A DNA stretch of 64,000 nt from Pontibacter populi (GCF_019336435.1 NZ_JAHWXQ010000002.1:1116001-1180000); one strand, 5' to 3'; numbered from the stretch's first letter, positions 17,901 through 26,181 are shown. The notes: generated by a model not told the origin, from the letters alone. Translations and numbers: made by a program.

Positions 17901-18322
17901 AGCACATTTTCTCTCGTCACGCTGAGTTTGTAAATGACTTAGTAAAAGAAGGTGGTCTGGCTGGTATCGGGTCGCATGGCCAGTTACAGGGCCTCGGTTA
18001 CCACTGGGAAGTATGGTCAGTGCAGTCGGGCGGCATGAGCAACCACGACGCGCTTAAAGTAGCAACTATACTTGGTGCCAGATCGCTTGGTCTGGATGGT
18101 GATATCGGGTCTATTGAAAACGGCAAACTGGCTGACCTGGTAATTATGGATAGCAACCCACTGGAAAACATCCGTAACACTAACACGATTAAGTATGTGA
18201 TGCGCAACGGTCGTCTGTTCGATGCCAGTACGATGGACGAGCTGGCTCCAACTGCCCGCAAAGCACCGGATTTTGACTGGCATAGTGCCATGCCGGTTGG
18301 TGTGCCTGGCATAAAGCAATAA
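14906..18322 (+). CDS. Secreted TolB-like beta-propeller / amidohydrolase fusion protein
   Basis: A 1138-residue exported protein. The start at 14906 (MKKPLPLNIGGWKKN) gives a clean signal peptide ending near PTMAQ; the in-frame ATG at 14867 would bury it. Residues about 60-640 contain repeated PD40/WD40-like units with the 'SPDGK' and 'TPDG' signature (at least seven copies), a TolB-type beta-propeller. From about residue 715 ('VLLQGARIITMNGNEVIENGDILVENNRI') an amidohydrolase domain follows, with metal ligands DTHSH at about 782-786, later HEHSF and 'GIGSHGQLQGLGYHWE'. The C-terminus 'GSIENGKLADLVIMDSNPL' is standard for the superfamily. Substrate unknown. A terminator follows directly. Confidence 0.9.
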   Translation: MKKPLPLNIGGWKKNLLLLCSLGLLLEPTMAQEAAKPKKADTKKEEKKDLPLEGARKININTSEGSWLALDVSPDGKQIIFDMLGDLYLLPITGGKATQLTDGMAFDTQARFSPDGKSIVFVSDRDGSDNVWTMELATKKPKQISKSKNENFFSAEWTPDGEYLVASKGRRNLKLHLYHKDGGTGIQLINKPETMKTVEPAFGKDGRYIWFSQRNGAWNYNAQLPQYQLATFDRQTGEISSKSSRYGSAFTPTLSPDGTWLVYGTRHNNQTGLVAQNLKTGEEKWLAYPVQRDEQESIAPLGVLPAMSFTPDSKELIASYGGKIHRIPVAGGPALEIPFQVNTEIAVGPQLDFKYPIKDDKMMTVTQLRDAAVSPDGKRVAFTALDRLYVMDLPNGTPKRLTDQDFTQAQPTWSPDGKTLAYVTWHEKNGGAIYKTSANGKGKPTKLTQENAVFQEPVFTPNGERIVFAKGSAQSYREDPGPGAFDARQTINWIPAKGGQSTFVTNAGVGANPHFVKGDDRIYLFNYSEGLISIRWDGTDKKSYLKVKGITTFGTVNGDGVMEEMCHMLHQNEREPQQLPSNATVLIKAPVGDKALALINNEIYVVTIPVIGGETPTISVADVASSQFPSWKLTEIGGQFPSWSADGKTVYWSIGNGFFAYNLDEARAKKEEMDLAAEKKKDAPVVKADSANAEKEAIVIEGYKPKETKIAIQVPRDIPQGIVLLQGARIITMNGNEVIENGDILVENNRIKAVGKSGSLTVPQGAKIVDVKGKTITPGFVDTHSHMWPRWGVHTNQVWMYAANLAYGVTTTRDPQTGTTDVLTYSDLVDAGKMVGPRVYSTGPGVGFWSYNLKSLEQTKNVLRQYSEYYNTKTIKMYLVGNRQHRQWIIMAAKEQGLLPTTEGGLDFKLNMTQAIDGYPGHEHSFPIYPLYKDVVDFVAKTKMAYTPTLLVSYGGPWAENYYYATEDVVGDKKLNYFTPKPELDAKARRRPGWFTKDEHIFSRHAEFVNDLVKEGGLAGIGSHGQLQGLGYHWEVWSVQSGGMSNHDALKVATILGARSLGLDGDIGSIENGKLADLVIMDSNPLENIRNTNTIKYVMRNGRLFDASTMDELAPTARKAPDFDWHSAMPVGVPGIKQ

Positions 18323-18344
18323 TATATATCAAGCATTTTTAGTG

Positions 18345-18380
18345 CAAAAGCCCTTCACCTGAGTGAAGGGCTTTTCTTTT
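18345..18380 (+). terminator. Rho-independent terminator after amidohydrolase fusion
   Basis: A perfect 13-bp stem AAAAGCCCTTCAC/GTGAAGGGCTTTT (18345-18357/18362-18374), 4-base loop CTGA, followed by CTTTTTT. Confidence 0.9.
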
Positions 18381-18465
18381 TTGTGAACTCTGGAATATCC
18401 TATAACGCCATTCTTAAAACGCATAAAAACAGTTATATAGAAATTTTTTTGTATAACTAAATTGT

Positions 18466-18473
18466 TATATTTG
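18466..18473 (+). promoter_or_regulatory. Candidate -7 box for TPR histidine kinase
   Basis: TATATTTG fits TAnnTTTG and lies 59 bases before the ATG at 18532, in an AT-rich stretch directly after the upstream terminator. Confidence 0.4.
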
Positions 18474-18531
18474 CTGAGATATAGCCGCCCTAAACTTCCA
18501 ATAGAAAATAAACTTAACCAGCCGCCAGCCT

Positions 18532-20532
18532 ATGATTGCAACTCTACTCATCCAATTTATACTGCTTATTATTGTACCTGTCCCGAAAGGAACAACCGCG
18601 CAACATACACCGGTCCACAACGCGGAGGTATTACGCCACAAAGCAGAAGAGCTATGCGAATTAAGCAAAGCACATTGGTATACTGATCCTAAAAAAGCAG
18701 TTGCTTACGGTAAAGAAGCGCTCACGCTTGCTGAAACTATAAACGATCAGCTGCTGATGGCAAAAGCTTACAATAACACAGGGTCGGGCTTTTTTAACCT
18801 CGGAGACTATAACACAGCAGCTGAATATTACTATGAGTCTGTAAGACTGCGGGAGGCCTTAGCGGACACGGCAGGCCTTAGTGCCAGTTACAGCAACATC
18901 GGCAATATTTACCTGAGCCAGAAAAATTATTACAAAGCCAAAATATACTATACCAAAGCCCTTACCCTGGCAAGCCAGATACAGGATACATTAGTTATGA
19001 GCAGGGCGCTTAACAACCTGGGCAATGTGTATGAGCGCGAAGAGAAATTTGATGTAGCCCTCCGTTTTTATCATAAATCGCTTCCGCTAAAAGAAAAGAC
19101 CAATGATATAAAAGGCATCGTTATCAGCCTCATAAATATTGGCAACACTTATCAGAAACAGGGCAGATATAGCAATGCATTACACTACCTGCAGCGTGGC
19201 CTGGCGCTATCAGGTAAAACAAAAAGCTTCCACGACCAAACATATGCTTACCGCGCCCTAGCTGAAACCTACCTTGGCCTGAAAGACTATAAAAAAGCTG
19301 AACTATATGGCAAAAAAAGTCTGGATCTAGCTCAAAACACCTATTCTAAAAACGAAGCCAAAACCTCGGCAGAAGTACTGCAGAATATTTACAGGCAAAC
19401 TAGCGACTTTGAGAAAGCTTACAAATACCTGCATCTTTCGGCAGCTTATAACGACAGCATCAACACCGAAGAAATTACCCGCCAGACCACCAGTTTCCAG
19501 GTAAAGTATGAAACAGCGCAGAAAGAAAAAGAAAACCTGAAATTGCTGGCCGAACACGAAAAGCACGAACAGGAAATAGAGCATCAAACGATAGTTCAGT
19601 ATGCAACCGTCCTACTGCTGATTCTCTCCTTAACAGTTGTTATAGTTGCTTACCTCGGTAACCGCCGTATGAAGCGCCTTAACAAGCTGCTCCAAAGAAA
19701 GAATAAAAAAGTAAGTAAATACAGCGAGGATATAAAAAGGAAACGAAACGAACTGGCTGCTCAGGCGCTAATGCTACAACAGCAAAAAGAAGAACTCGAA
19801 AACCTGAACCAGTTAAAGGACAAGCTTTTCTCTATAGTTGCTCATGACCTTCGCGGCCCATTGCTGTCGTTAAAATCGTTGCTGCAGGTGCTGGCTATGG
19901 GTAAAATTCCGGAAGAGAAGTTTTTACACTTTGCCAAAACCCTGGAAGCTGAGCAGCAGAACACCTTATGGCTGGTTGATAATCTGTTGGTTTGGGCTCG
20001 TTCGCAAATGCAGGGCACTTCTGTTAAGCCCGAAGAGATCAGTATTTATAGTTTAGCAGCTAATACCCTGGATCTTCTGGCACCTCAGGCAAAATCAAAG
20101 GGTGTGGAGATGCACAACCTGGCCCAGCAGAATTTGCCGGCCTATGCTGACGTTGACATGATACAACTGGTGCTCCGTAACCTGGTATCTAATGCCATTA
20201 AATTTTGCAAGGACGGCGACATGATAACGATAGAAACTGAACTTACAGCGGATGATATGCTGCTTGTTGCCGTTCGGGATACAGGTGTAGGTATAAATGC
20301 TGAAAAGCTGCCTAAATTATTTGGCTTACGCAGCTACACCAGCCTCGGCACCGCCAAAGAAAAAGGAAGTGGTCTTGGCCTGGCCATGTGCCGCGACTTT
20401 GTAGAAAATAACCGGGGGAAGATATGGGTGGAGAGCACCGAGGGTGAAGGCAGTACCTTTAAATTCACGCTGCCGCTTGCCGCCCAAACTATAGCTGTAA
20501 ATATAGAACTTGCACCTGCTGATGCTAGTTAA
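18532..20532 (+). CDS. TPR-containing sensor histidine kinase
   Basis: A 666-residue membrane histidine kinase. An N-terminal signal peptide (MIATLLIQFILLIIVPVPKG) leads into a periplasmic array of about six tetratricopeptide repeats (residues 30-310, motifs such as 'AYNNTGSGFFNLGDYNTAAEYYYES'). A single membrane helix follows at about 358-380, then a coiled coil, the dimerisation box 'SIVAHDLRGPLLSLKSLL' with phospho-acceptor His near residue 440, and the ATPase with N box 'LRNLVSNAIKFCKDG', G1 'DTGVG' and G2 'GSGLGLAMC'. No response regulator gene is adjacent, so its partner is encoded elsewhere. Confidence 0.92.
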   Translation: MIATLLIQFILLIIVPVPKGTTAQHTPVHNAEVLRHKAEELCELSKAHWYTDPKKAVAYGKEALTLAETINDQLLMAKAYNNTGSGFFNLGDYNTAAEYYYESVRLREALADTAGLSASYSNIGNIYLSQKNYYKAKIYYTKALTLASQIQDTLVMSRALNNLGNVYEREEKFDVALRFYHKSLPLKEKTNDIKGIVISLINIGNTYQKQGRYSNALHYLQRGLALSGKTKSFHDQTYAYRALAETYLGLKDYKKAELYGKKSLDLAQNTYSKNEAKTSAEVLQNIYRQTSDFEKAYKYLHLSAAYNDSINTEEITRQTTSFQVKYETAQKEKENLKLLAEHEKHEQEIEHQTIVQYATVLLLILSLTVVIVAYLGNRRMKRLNKLLQRKNKKVSKYSEDIKRKRNELAAQALMLQQQKEELENLNQLKDKLFSIVAHDLRGPLLSLKSLLQVLAMGKIPEEKFLHFAKTLEAEQQNTLWLVDNLLVWARSQMQGTSVKPEEISIYSLAANTLDLLAPQAKSKGVEMHNLAQQNLPAYADVDMIQLVLRNLVSNAIKFCKDGDMITIETELTADDMLLVAVRDTGVGINAEKLPKLFGLRSYTSLGTAKEKGSGLGLAMCRDFVENNRGKIWVESTEGEGSTFKFTLPLAAQTIAVNIELAPADAS

Positions 20533-20576
20533 AACAAAGCTGCTCTAGTTAAGTATACTCATTTAAACTCCTTTGT

Positions 20577-21431
20577 ATGCTCCGCACCTTTATTCTATAC
20601 TTAGCACTACTCAGTACATTTGCCTGTAAACAAACCGACAGGGAGGAAGTTCAGGAACAATTTCGTGAGCGGCAACGGGCTGTGCAGGAACGCGCAAGTG
20701 AGGTAGAAGGAGATACTAGCAATACTCCTCCGCCCGTACAACAGGCCGATACGTCAGTAACGACTACCGTAACACCTGCTCCATCTACAACTACCGGCGA
20801 CAAGGTTGTTGCCATAAAAGACGGCGATACGATAGAACTGCTTCGCAACGGGCAAACTATAAAAGTAAGATTATACGGCGTTGATGCTCCTGAGAAAAAC
20901 CAGGACTTCGGGCAGCGTTCGCGTCAGTTTACCTCTGACCTGGCATTTGGTAAATTTGTGAAGCTGATAGAGCATAACAAAGACCGCTATGGCCGCACCG
21001 TCGGTACCATTATTTTGCCTGACGGTCGCAACCTGAACGAGGAACTGGTAAAAGAAGGGCTTGCCTGGCACTATAAAGCATACTCAAAAGACACCCGCCT
21101 GGCCAACCTGGAAGCAGATGCACGTCGCCTTAAGCGCGGCCTTTGGGCCAGCCCGAATCCAGTTGCCCCCTGGGATTTCAGGAAGGATAAAAAAGAAACA
21201 GCCGCGCAGCAGAAAGCAAAAAAAAAAGCCGACATCCAGAGCGCGCCCTTACCAGCCGGAGCGAACACCAGAAAAGTATTTATCTGTAGTAGTACAGGCT
21301 CATCTGTATATCATTACTCCAAAGATTGCTCGGTACTGAAACGCTGCAAAGAACAAGTGCTTACCGCTACAGAGGCCGTAGCGATAAAACAATATGGCCG
21401 CCGCGCCGATAAAACCTGCAGCCCAAACTAA
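20577..21431 (+). CDS. Thermonuclease-family lipoprotein with C-terminal Cys/His domain
   Basis: A 284-residue predicted lipoprotein (lipobox STFAC, Cys17). After a Thr/Pro-rich linker comes a staphylococcal-nuclease-like domain (residues 75-205) with catalytic motif RLYGVDAPE (Arg98, Asp103, Glu106) and the second arginine in 'DRYGRTVG' (Arg140). A Lys/Ala-rich stretch (204-219) joins it to a C-terminal module with C237-x8-H246-x4-C251-x5-C257-x23-C281, including YGR at 273-275. The same module, with identical spacing, forms the C-terminus of the next gene. Extracellular nucleic acid degradation at the cell surface is the likely role. Confidence 0.88.
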   Translation: MLRTFILYLALLSTFACKQTDREEVQEQFRERQRAVQERASEVEGDTSNTPPPVQQADTSVTTTVTPAPSTTTGDKVVAIKDGDTIELLRNGQTIKVRLYGVDAPEKNQDFGQRSRQFTSDLAFGKFVKLIEHNKDRYGRTVGTIILPDGRNLNEELVKEGLAWHYKAYSKDTRLANLEADARRLKRGLWASPNPVAPWDFRKDKKETAAQQKAKKKADIQSAPLPAGANTRKVFICSSTGSSVYHYSKDCSVLKRCKEQVLTATEAVAIKQYGRRADKTCSPN

Positions 21432-21533
21432 AAGCTATAGTTTTACTTTGTGATGAGTTGTGCCGCAACAACTATAGTTACGGCACAAATTTCAGCCTAA
21501 AGAATAAGCTATAGTTTACAGCAACCTTTCGTA

Positions 21534-21541
21534 TATATTTG
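21534..21541 (+). promoter_or_regulatory. Candidate -7 box for gene at 21559
   Basis: TATATTTG (TAnnTTTG) is placed 17 bases before the ATG, leaving a short leader. Confidence 0.4.
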
Positions 21542-21558
21542 CCCGAACTATAAGATTT

Positions 21559-21963
21559 ATGATTCTCAAAACCCCAGACTTGTTGCACCGCCTGAACTAT
21601 AAAATAGTTGCCCTGGCTATAGTTTGCAGTACTTTATTTGCCTCCTACCAATCAACAGAAAAACAGCAGGAAGAAGCACCTGTAGCCACTGAACAAACTG
21701 CCTCTGCCGACACTACCCAGCGCCGGCCGGCACCTGAATTCTATATTATCCCGAAGGGTATGGAGCGCAAGCGCGTGTGGGTGTGCGATGATAAGGTGTC
21801 AGATATTTTTCATGTGAATAACGAATGCGAGATTCTCCGCACCTGTACAGGCACTTTCAGGAATGTATCGTTGCAGCGCGCTATTGAAGAATATGGCCGT
21901 TACAATTGTACTGTCTGCGCCAAAGACCTCTCCGATATTTTTGACGAAAATAAGATCCGGTAA
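21559..21963 (+). CDS. Exported small protein with the same Cys/His C-terminal domain
   Basis: A 134-residue protein of unknown function. A hydrophobic N-terminal segment (residues 14-30, YKIVALAIVCSTLFASY) is a signal anchor or signal peptide with Cys23 as a possible lipidation site. A low-complexity Glu/Thr/Ala linker leads to C76-x8-H85-x4-C90-x5-C96-x23-C120, matching the thermonuclease neighbour without a gap, including the YGR motif at 112-114. The conserved Cys/His set suggests metal binding or disulfides. The gene is separated from the nuclease by 127 bases carrying a perfect AACTATAGTT (21470-21479). Confidence 0.75.
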   Translation: MILKTPDLLHRLNYKIVALAIVCSTLFASYQSTEKQQEEAPVATEQTASADTTQRRPAPEFYIIPKGMERKRVWVCDDKVSDIFHVNNECEILRTCTGTFRNVSLQRAIEEYGRYNCTVCAKDLSDIFDENKIR

Positions 21964-21968
21964 AGCAA

Positions 21969-21986
21969 AAGCCCCTTTCGGGGCTT
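21969..21986. terminator. Bidirectional terminator between 21559 gene and Usp gene
   Basis: Stem AAGCCCC/GGGGCTT with loop TTTC between two convergent stop codons; T- and A-rich flanks on both sides. Confidence 0.65.
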
Positions 21987-21988
21987 AT

Positions 21989-22840
21989 TTATTTTTGTTC
22001 GTGCAGTACCAGCAACGGCATCTCGGCCTTGTAGGTCAGTCGGTCGGCGAGGCGTTGCGAAAAGAGATCGGCAAAAAAGCCTTTGTTGCGACGTAACACA
22101 GCCAGTATGCTTCCGTTTTCCTGCTCGTAATAGGTCTTCAGACCTTCGTCAGCTCTTTTACTTACTACCTCTCTGATGCACATAGTTGTTTCCGGGAAGA
22201 TGCCACTTACCTCATTCCAGAATTCTTTTGCACGCTCCTTAAGCGCCTCTGTTGATTCCTTTGAAACGTGTACCAGATCTACGCAGGCTCCGAACAGGTT
22301 AGCAAAATTTACAACATAGTGTAGTGCTTTAACATCTTCGGGTGTGTAGTCGGTGGCATAAACGATTTTAGTAAATTCGGGAGGCGCTGCAATCCCAGGC
22401 ACAGCCAACAGCGGAACTTTTACTTCCTCTACCACGGCCTCGGTGTTGCTGCCAATCAGTAACTCTTCCAGGGCATTGCCGCCACCGGTAGTGCCCATTA
22501 CAATCAGTTCGTACCCTTCTTTTTCCGTCAGGTGCTTTGAGAGATCTATCAGCAGTGCTTCTTTTAAAATATAATCGCAGGTAAAGTTGTTTCCCCGGTT
22601 GGCACTGTGCACTTCTTCTATCTGCCTGACCATAGCATTTAACCGCTCACCGGCATCGCGTATCTGCTCGCCCAGTAATTCGCTCGCAACCAGTGCAGTT
22701 TCCGACGTATCAACTATAGGCAAGTGTACCACGTGCAGTAACGACAGGTGCGCGCCCGTTTTGCTGGCAATATAAATGGCATAATCTAATGCTTTGGCAG
22801 CGGTTTTAGAGAAATCGGTTGGGCAGAGAATCTTTTTCAT
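21989..22840 (-). CDS. Universal stress protein, tandem UspA domains
   Basis: A 283-residue cytoplasmic protein with two UspA folds in series. The first begins 'KKILCPTDFSKTAAKALDYAIYIA' and has the nucleotide-loop-like 'ELIVMGTTGGGNALEELLIGSNTEAVV' (near residues 115-142); the second begins 'FTKIVYATDYTPEDVKAL' and is more degenerate, ending with 'AEMPLLVLHEQK'. Two-domain Usps of this length are common in Bacteroidota and are linked to stress and starvation. It is monocistronic. Confidence 0.92.
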   Translation of the reverse strand: MKKILCPTDFSKTAAKALDYAIYIASKTGAHLSLLHVVHLPIVDTSETALVASELLGEQIRDAGERLNAMVRQIEEVHSANRGNNFTCDYILKEALLIDLSKHLTEKEGYELIVMGTTGGGNALEELLIGSNTEAVVEEVKVPLLAVPGIAAPPEFTKIVYATDYTPEDVKALHYVVNFANLFGACVDLVHVSKESTEALKERAKEFWNEVSGIFPETTMCIREVVSKRADEGLKTYYEQENGSILAVLRRNKGFFADLFSQRLADRLTYKAEMPLLVLHEQK

Positions 22841-22985
22841 GAGTTCTGGTTCAGCTTGTGTGTCAGTGATATGCTAAGATTGTAATATAGCAGCAACCCG
22901 CCAAATCTGATAAACGGAAAAAACCTGAAAGTGATAACAATCACCATCAGTTATGTACTCTCCGAACGCAATGGTTCATTTATAG

Positions 22986-24047
22986 TTATTCCTGCTGACC
23001 CAGCGCCTTTACTTCTTTCCAGCTCCAGTTATATTTCGGAGCTATAGTTTGGTAGGCTTCGCCGTAATACCGCACTATAGTTTCTTTCAGTTCAGAAACC
23101 GGAATGCTTGAACTATAGATCTCGCGCTGGGTCGGGCTGTCATAGGCTTCTTCGCGGTTCAGGCTATCGCCTTGCAGACGCAGCAGCGGCCCGGTTTCAG
23201 TTACAGCGTCGCAGGTCCAGGTACGGTCATTTTTTTCCAGAGTATTTAATTTTGCAGCAAGCGGAGCCAGAGGCAGCCGTGGCAAGGTTGGCCGGGAAGC
23301 TATATCTACCCAGGTAGTATATTTATATTCCAGCTCGTAGCGGTTATTATCGTAGCAGGCCAGCACAATATCAAACCCCGATGTTCTGCTGAAAAGTGCA
23401 TAATAATGTACAGGCTCAGGAGTCTCTATAACGATAAGCCCGATCTCGGGGTGGCGGGTAAGCTTGGTAGCGGGGCTATACATGGTGCGGTAGCCGAGCA
23501 ACACATCTCCTACTTCATCCTCCCAGGCGCCTCGCTCCCAGTCCGGATCTTTTAGAACCTGCTTAAAGCGTGGCAGAAAATATTCGAACTTCTTAACACA
23601 CTGTATTGCCTCTTTTTCTTCCATGTTGTCAGCGGCAAAAGGTTTGTAAAACAATTCGCGCTCACGGGCATTTATCCAGCAAACAAGCTTTAGGGCTTCG
23701 CCAGCCAACGGGTGATTCAGGTCCAGTTCTCTGAAATCGCCGATCAGCGCCATCTGCCGCAAAATCTCCTCGTGCTCCAGAGCCAGTTCCGGGTTCAGCA
23801 AACTCCACACGCCTACAAAGCCATCAATATCAAAGTGGTTGGCTGTTACATAAGGCAGTTCCAGGCCGGGAATGTTCTCCCGGATGGCATTCAGAACTAT
23901 AGCTGCGCTGGTATCGTCGCGTAACGCATCAGGGGTAGGTGCGCCGCGCCAATGCGAAAGTGTGAGTCCGTTCGGGTGGGTGCTGTCTACTACTATAGCT
24001 TTTTTATCTTTCAGCTCCGAGAAGGGTATAAACTGCTTTTTGCTCAT
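22986..24047 (-). CDS. Conserved hypothetical protein (possibly DUF6687)
   Basis: A 353-residue soluble protein. I start at the ATG at 24047 (MSKKQFIPFSELK); the longer frame from 24083 adds a 12-residue tail. Notable segments: 'KAIVVDSTHPNGLTLSHWRG', 'YVTANHFDIDGFVGVWSL' and 'WERGAWEDEVGDVLLGYRTMYSP'. The His-Phe-Asp-x-Asp-Gly cluster recalls phosphoesterase active sites, but I cannot assign an enzyme. It resembles, by memory, the DUF6687 family, and this should be treated as tentative. The gene is alone on its strand next to the HNH nuclease. Confidence 0.6.
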   Translation of the reverse strand: MSKKQFIPFSELKDKKAIVVDSTHPNGLTLSHWRGAPTPDALRDDTSAAIVLNAIRENIPGLELPYVTANHFDIDGFVGVWSLLNPELALEHEEILRQMALIGDFRELDLNHPLAGEALKLVCWINARERELFYKPFAADNMEEKEAIQCVKKFEYFLPRFKQVLKDPDWERGAWEDEVGDVLLGYRTMYSPATKLTRHPEIGLIVIETPEPVHYYALFSRTSGFDIVLACYDNNRYELEYKYTTWVDIASRPTLPRLPLAPLAAKLNTLEKNDRTWTCDAVTETGPLLRLQGDSLNREEAYDSPTQREIYSSSIPVSELKETIVRYYGEAYQTIAPKYNWSWKEVKALGQQE

Positions 24048-24122
24048 AACTATAAAGGTCTGAAACAACCGGCACAGAAGCAATAATGAAGTTTATAGTT
24101 TAAGCTGATTCATAACTATAAA

Positions 24123-24419
24123 TCACTTCTTCTTGCTCCTCCCGCGGCGGTTGGAGATGCGTTCTAGACGTTTGCCTTTCACCCATTTCAGGTATTTCTG
24201 GAGTGGCTCGGCGGTTTGCAAGGCAGGTATCGAGTTGTAGAGTACAGCCAGTTCGCGGTTGGTAAAGGTCAGGTGCAGGGTGCTGTGGCAAGGCTGGCAC
24301 AGGTCAGCAGTGGCACCGTAGCGGCCGCCTTCTTCCCTCGGAACCAGGTGGTGCCGTGATACCTGCTGCACTTCCCGGCCACACAACTCGCAGTGGTGTT
24401 CTTCTTTTTTTCCTGCCAT
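24123..24419 (-). CDS. HNH endonuclease domain protein
   Basis: A 98-residue protein with a compact HNH fold: C-x2-C (CELC) near residue 10, the catalytic HH in 'VSRHHLVPREEGG' at about 28-29, and C-x2-C-H in 'CQPCHSTLH'. The C-terminus is very basic (RLERISNRRGRSKKK), fitting DNA binding. Solitary short HNH proteins of this kind occur widely; no restriction methylase or phage genes are adjacent, so its role is open. It may be transcribed ahead of the 24047 gene. Confidence 0.82.
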   Translation of the reverse strand: MAGKKEEHHCELCGREVQQVSRHHLVPREEGGRYGATADLCQPCHSTLHLTFTNRELAVLYNSIPALQTAEPLQKYLKWVKGKRLERISNRRGRSKKK

Positions 24420-24528
24420 ACTATAGGTAGCCCTGATTCTAATTAAACATTAAACTATAGCAGCAGGTTTTCTACACTTCTCCGGAAACTATAGCAGTAA
24501 CTATAATTCCTTACGTATGATTAATCTG

Positions 24529-24536
24529 TACATTTG
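24529..24536 (+). promoter_or_regulatory. Candidate -7 box for MFS transporter gene
   Basis: TACATTTG (TAnnTTTG) lies 31 bases before the ATG at 24567; no clear -33 element is seen. Confidence 0.35.
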
Positions 24537-24566
24537 CCGCCCTGATTTGCTTACAAAACTCAAACT

Positions 24567-25817
24567 ATGAAGCTAAATAACGAGCATATAGAAACCGCTG
24601 AACCGGATATAGAAGACCATGTGCCTAAAAAAGAGATTCGTGAAGGACTGCTGATCTTTACCCTGGCTGCCATCCAGTTTACCCACATGATGGACTTTGT
24701 GATCATGATGCCGCTGGGGCCACAGCTGATGCGCGTGTTCAACATCTCTCCCAGCGAGTTTGGTTTGCTGGTTTCGGCTTATACTTTCAGTGCGGCAGTT
24801 GCCGGTTTCCTGAGCGCCCTTTTCATCGACCGCTTCGACAGGAAGCATGCCATGCTGGGTTTATACCTTGGTTTTACGCTGGGTACACTGGCCTGTGCGC
24901 TTGCACCTACGTTTGTTATGTTGCTGGTGGCGCGTGTTTTGGCCGGTGCTTTTGGCGGTGTGCTGGGTGCCCTGATTCTGGCAGTGATTGGCGATGCAAT
25001 TCCGGAGCACCGACGTGGTGCGGCTACAGGTAAAGTAATGGCTGCTTTCTCGGTTGCATCTATAGCAGGCATTCCGGTTGGGCTGTATTTAGCGAGCATA
25101 TCAAGCTGGCATGCACCCTTTTACCTGCTGGCAGGCTTAAGTTTTATAGTTTTGCTGGCGTCCTTTAAGTTACTGCCTCCAATGCGTGGCCACCTTACCA
25201 ACGCCGTCAAACAGAACCCTTTCCTGGTTTTAAAAGAGATACTCCAGAAACGAAACCTGCAATGGGCGATGACGCTGATGGTTACGCTAACCATGTCAGG
25301 TTTCCTGGTTGTGCCTTTTATCAGTCCGTATATGGTGGCCAATGTTGGCTTTTCTGAAACAGAGTTGAGTTACATTTACCTTTTTGGTGGTATAGCCACC
25401 GTGTTTACCTCGCAGTGGGCCGGTCGCCTCGCCGACAAGCATGGCAAGCACAGGGTTTTTATTATTTCAGCTGTCCTTTCTATAGTTCCGATATTATTAA
25501 TTACTAACCTGCCACCGGTGCCGCATTATGTGGCGCTTATAGTCAGCACGGTTTTCTTTATCTTTTTCGGGGCACGTTTTGTTCCGGCCATGTCGCTTAT
25601 TACCTCCAGCGTAGAGCCTAAATTGCGTGGTAGTTTTATGAGCATCAATTCATCGGTGCAGCAGCTGAGCGCCGGTACTGCAGCTTTTATTTCCGGATTA
25701 ATAGTAGCGGAGGGGGCAGATGGCAAATTGCTGTATTTTGGCTGGGATGGCGTGCTGGCCTGCCTGGTTACACTGATTGCGATCTGGGTAGTAAGGCACA
25801 TTAAAACAGTTGGATAA
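24567..25817 (+). CDS. MFS transporter
   Basis: A 416-residue major facilitator superfamily transporter with about 12 hydrophobic segments after a 30-residue acidic cytoplasmic N-terminus. The loop-2/3 motif is 'DRFDRKHAMLGLYLGFTLG' and motif C-like 'GIPVGLYLAS' in TM5 suggests an antiporter (drug or sugar efflux) branch, like the AraJ/YdhP group. The central loop between the halves is short. Substrate cannot be inferred. The thioredoxin gene follows 55 bases downstream on the same strand and may share the transcript. Confidence 0.9.
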   Translation: MKLNNEHIETAEPDIEDHVPKKEIREGLLIFTLAAIQFTHMMDFVIMMPLGPQLMRVFNISPSEFGLLVSAYTFSAAVAGFLSALFIDRFDRKHAMLGLYLGFTLGTLACALAPTFVMLLVARVLAGAFGGVLGALILAVIGDAIPEHRRGAATGKVMAAFSVASIAGIPVGLYLASISSWHAPFYLLAGLSFIVLLASFKLLPPMRGHLTNAVKQNPFLVLKEILQKRNLQWAMTLMVTLTMSGFLVVPFISPYMVANVGFSETELSYIYLFGGIATVFTSQWAGRLADKHGKHRVFIISAVLSIVPILLITNLPPVPHYVALIVSTVFFIFFGARFVPAMSLITSSVEPKLRGSFMSINSSVQQLSAGTAAFISGLIVAEGADGKLLYFGWDGVLACLVTLIAIWVVRHIKTVG

Positions 25818-25872
25818 GAAACACTTTTACAGAACAACTGCGTAAGTAATAGCACTTAAAAACAGCGAAACT

Positions 25873-26181
25873 ATGGCCAAGAAATCATTTAACGAGCTTA
25901 TCAGTAGCCCCGGCATGCCGGTTTTAGTAGACTTTTACGCCGACTGGTGCGGCCCGTGCAAAACCATGAACCCGGTTATACAGCAGGTAGCCTCAGAGTT
26001 TACAGGCAAGCTGAAGGTGATAAAAGTGAACGTAGATAATAACCAGGCTGCCGCTTCTCAGTTCCGCGTGCAGGGTGTGCCAACCTTTATCCTGTTCCAT
26101 AAAGGCGAAGCCGTCTGGCGCCAGTCTGGTGCCTTGCCTGGCCACCAGTTAGCACAGGTTATTAAAAAATATGTGGCGTGA
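25873..26181 (+). CDS. Thioredoxin
   Basis: A 102-residue single-domain thioredoxin, a cytoplasmic disulfide reductase. The active site WCGPCK is at about residues 28-33, preceded by the buried Asp of 'LVDFYADWC', and the cis-Pro loop is 'VQGVPTFILF'. No signal peptide. Length is standard. It lies 55 bases after an MFS gene and converges on the AT-rich methyltransferase gene. Confidence 0.95.
   Translation: MAKKSFNELISSPGMPVLVDFYADWCGPCKTMNPVIQQVASEFTGKLKVIKVNVDNNQAAASQFRVQGVPTFILFHKGEAVWRQSGALPGHQLAQVIKKYVA

Noticed and set aside
18462-18686. 74-residue frame at the start of the TPR kinase gene
   Set aside because: Out of frame with the kinase and lacks a signal or domain; the kinase frame is clearly coding.
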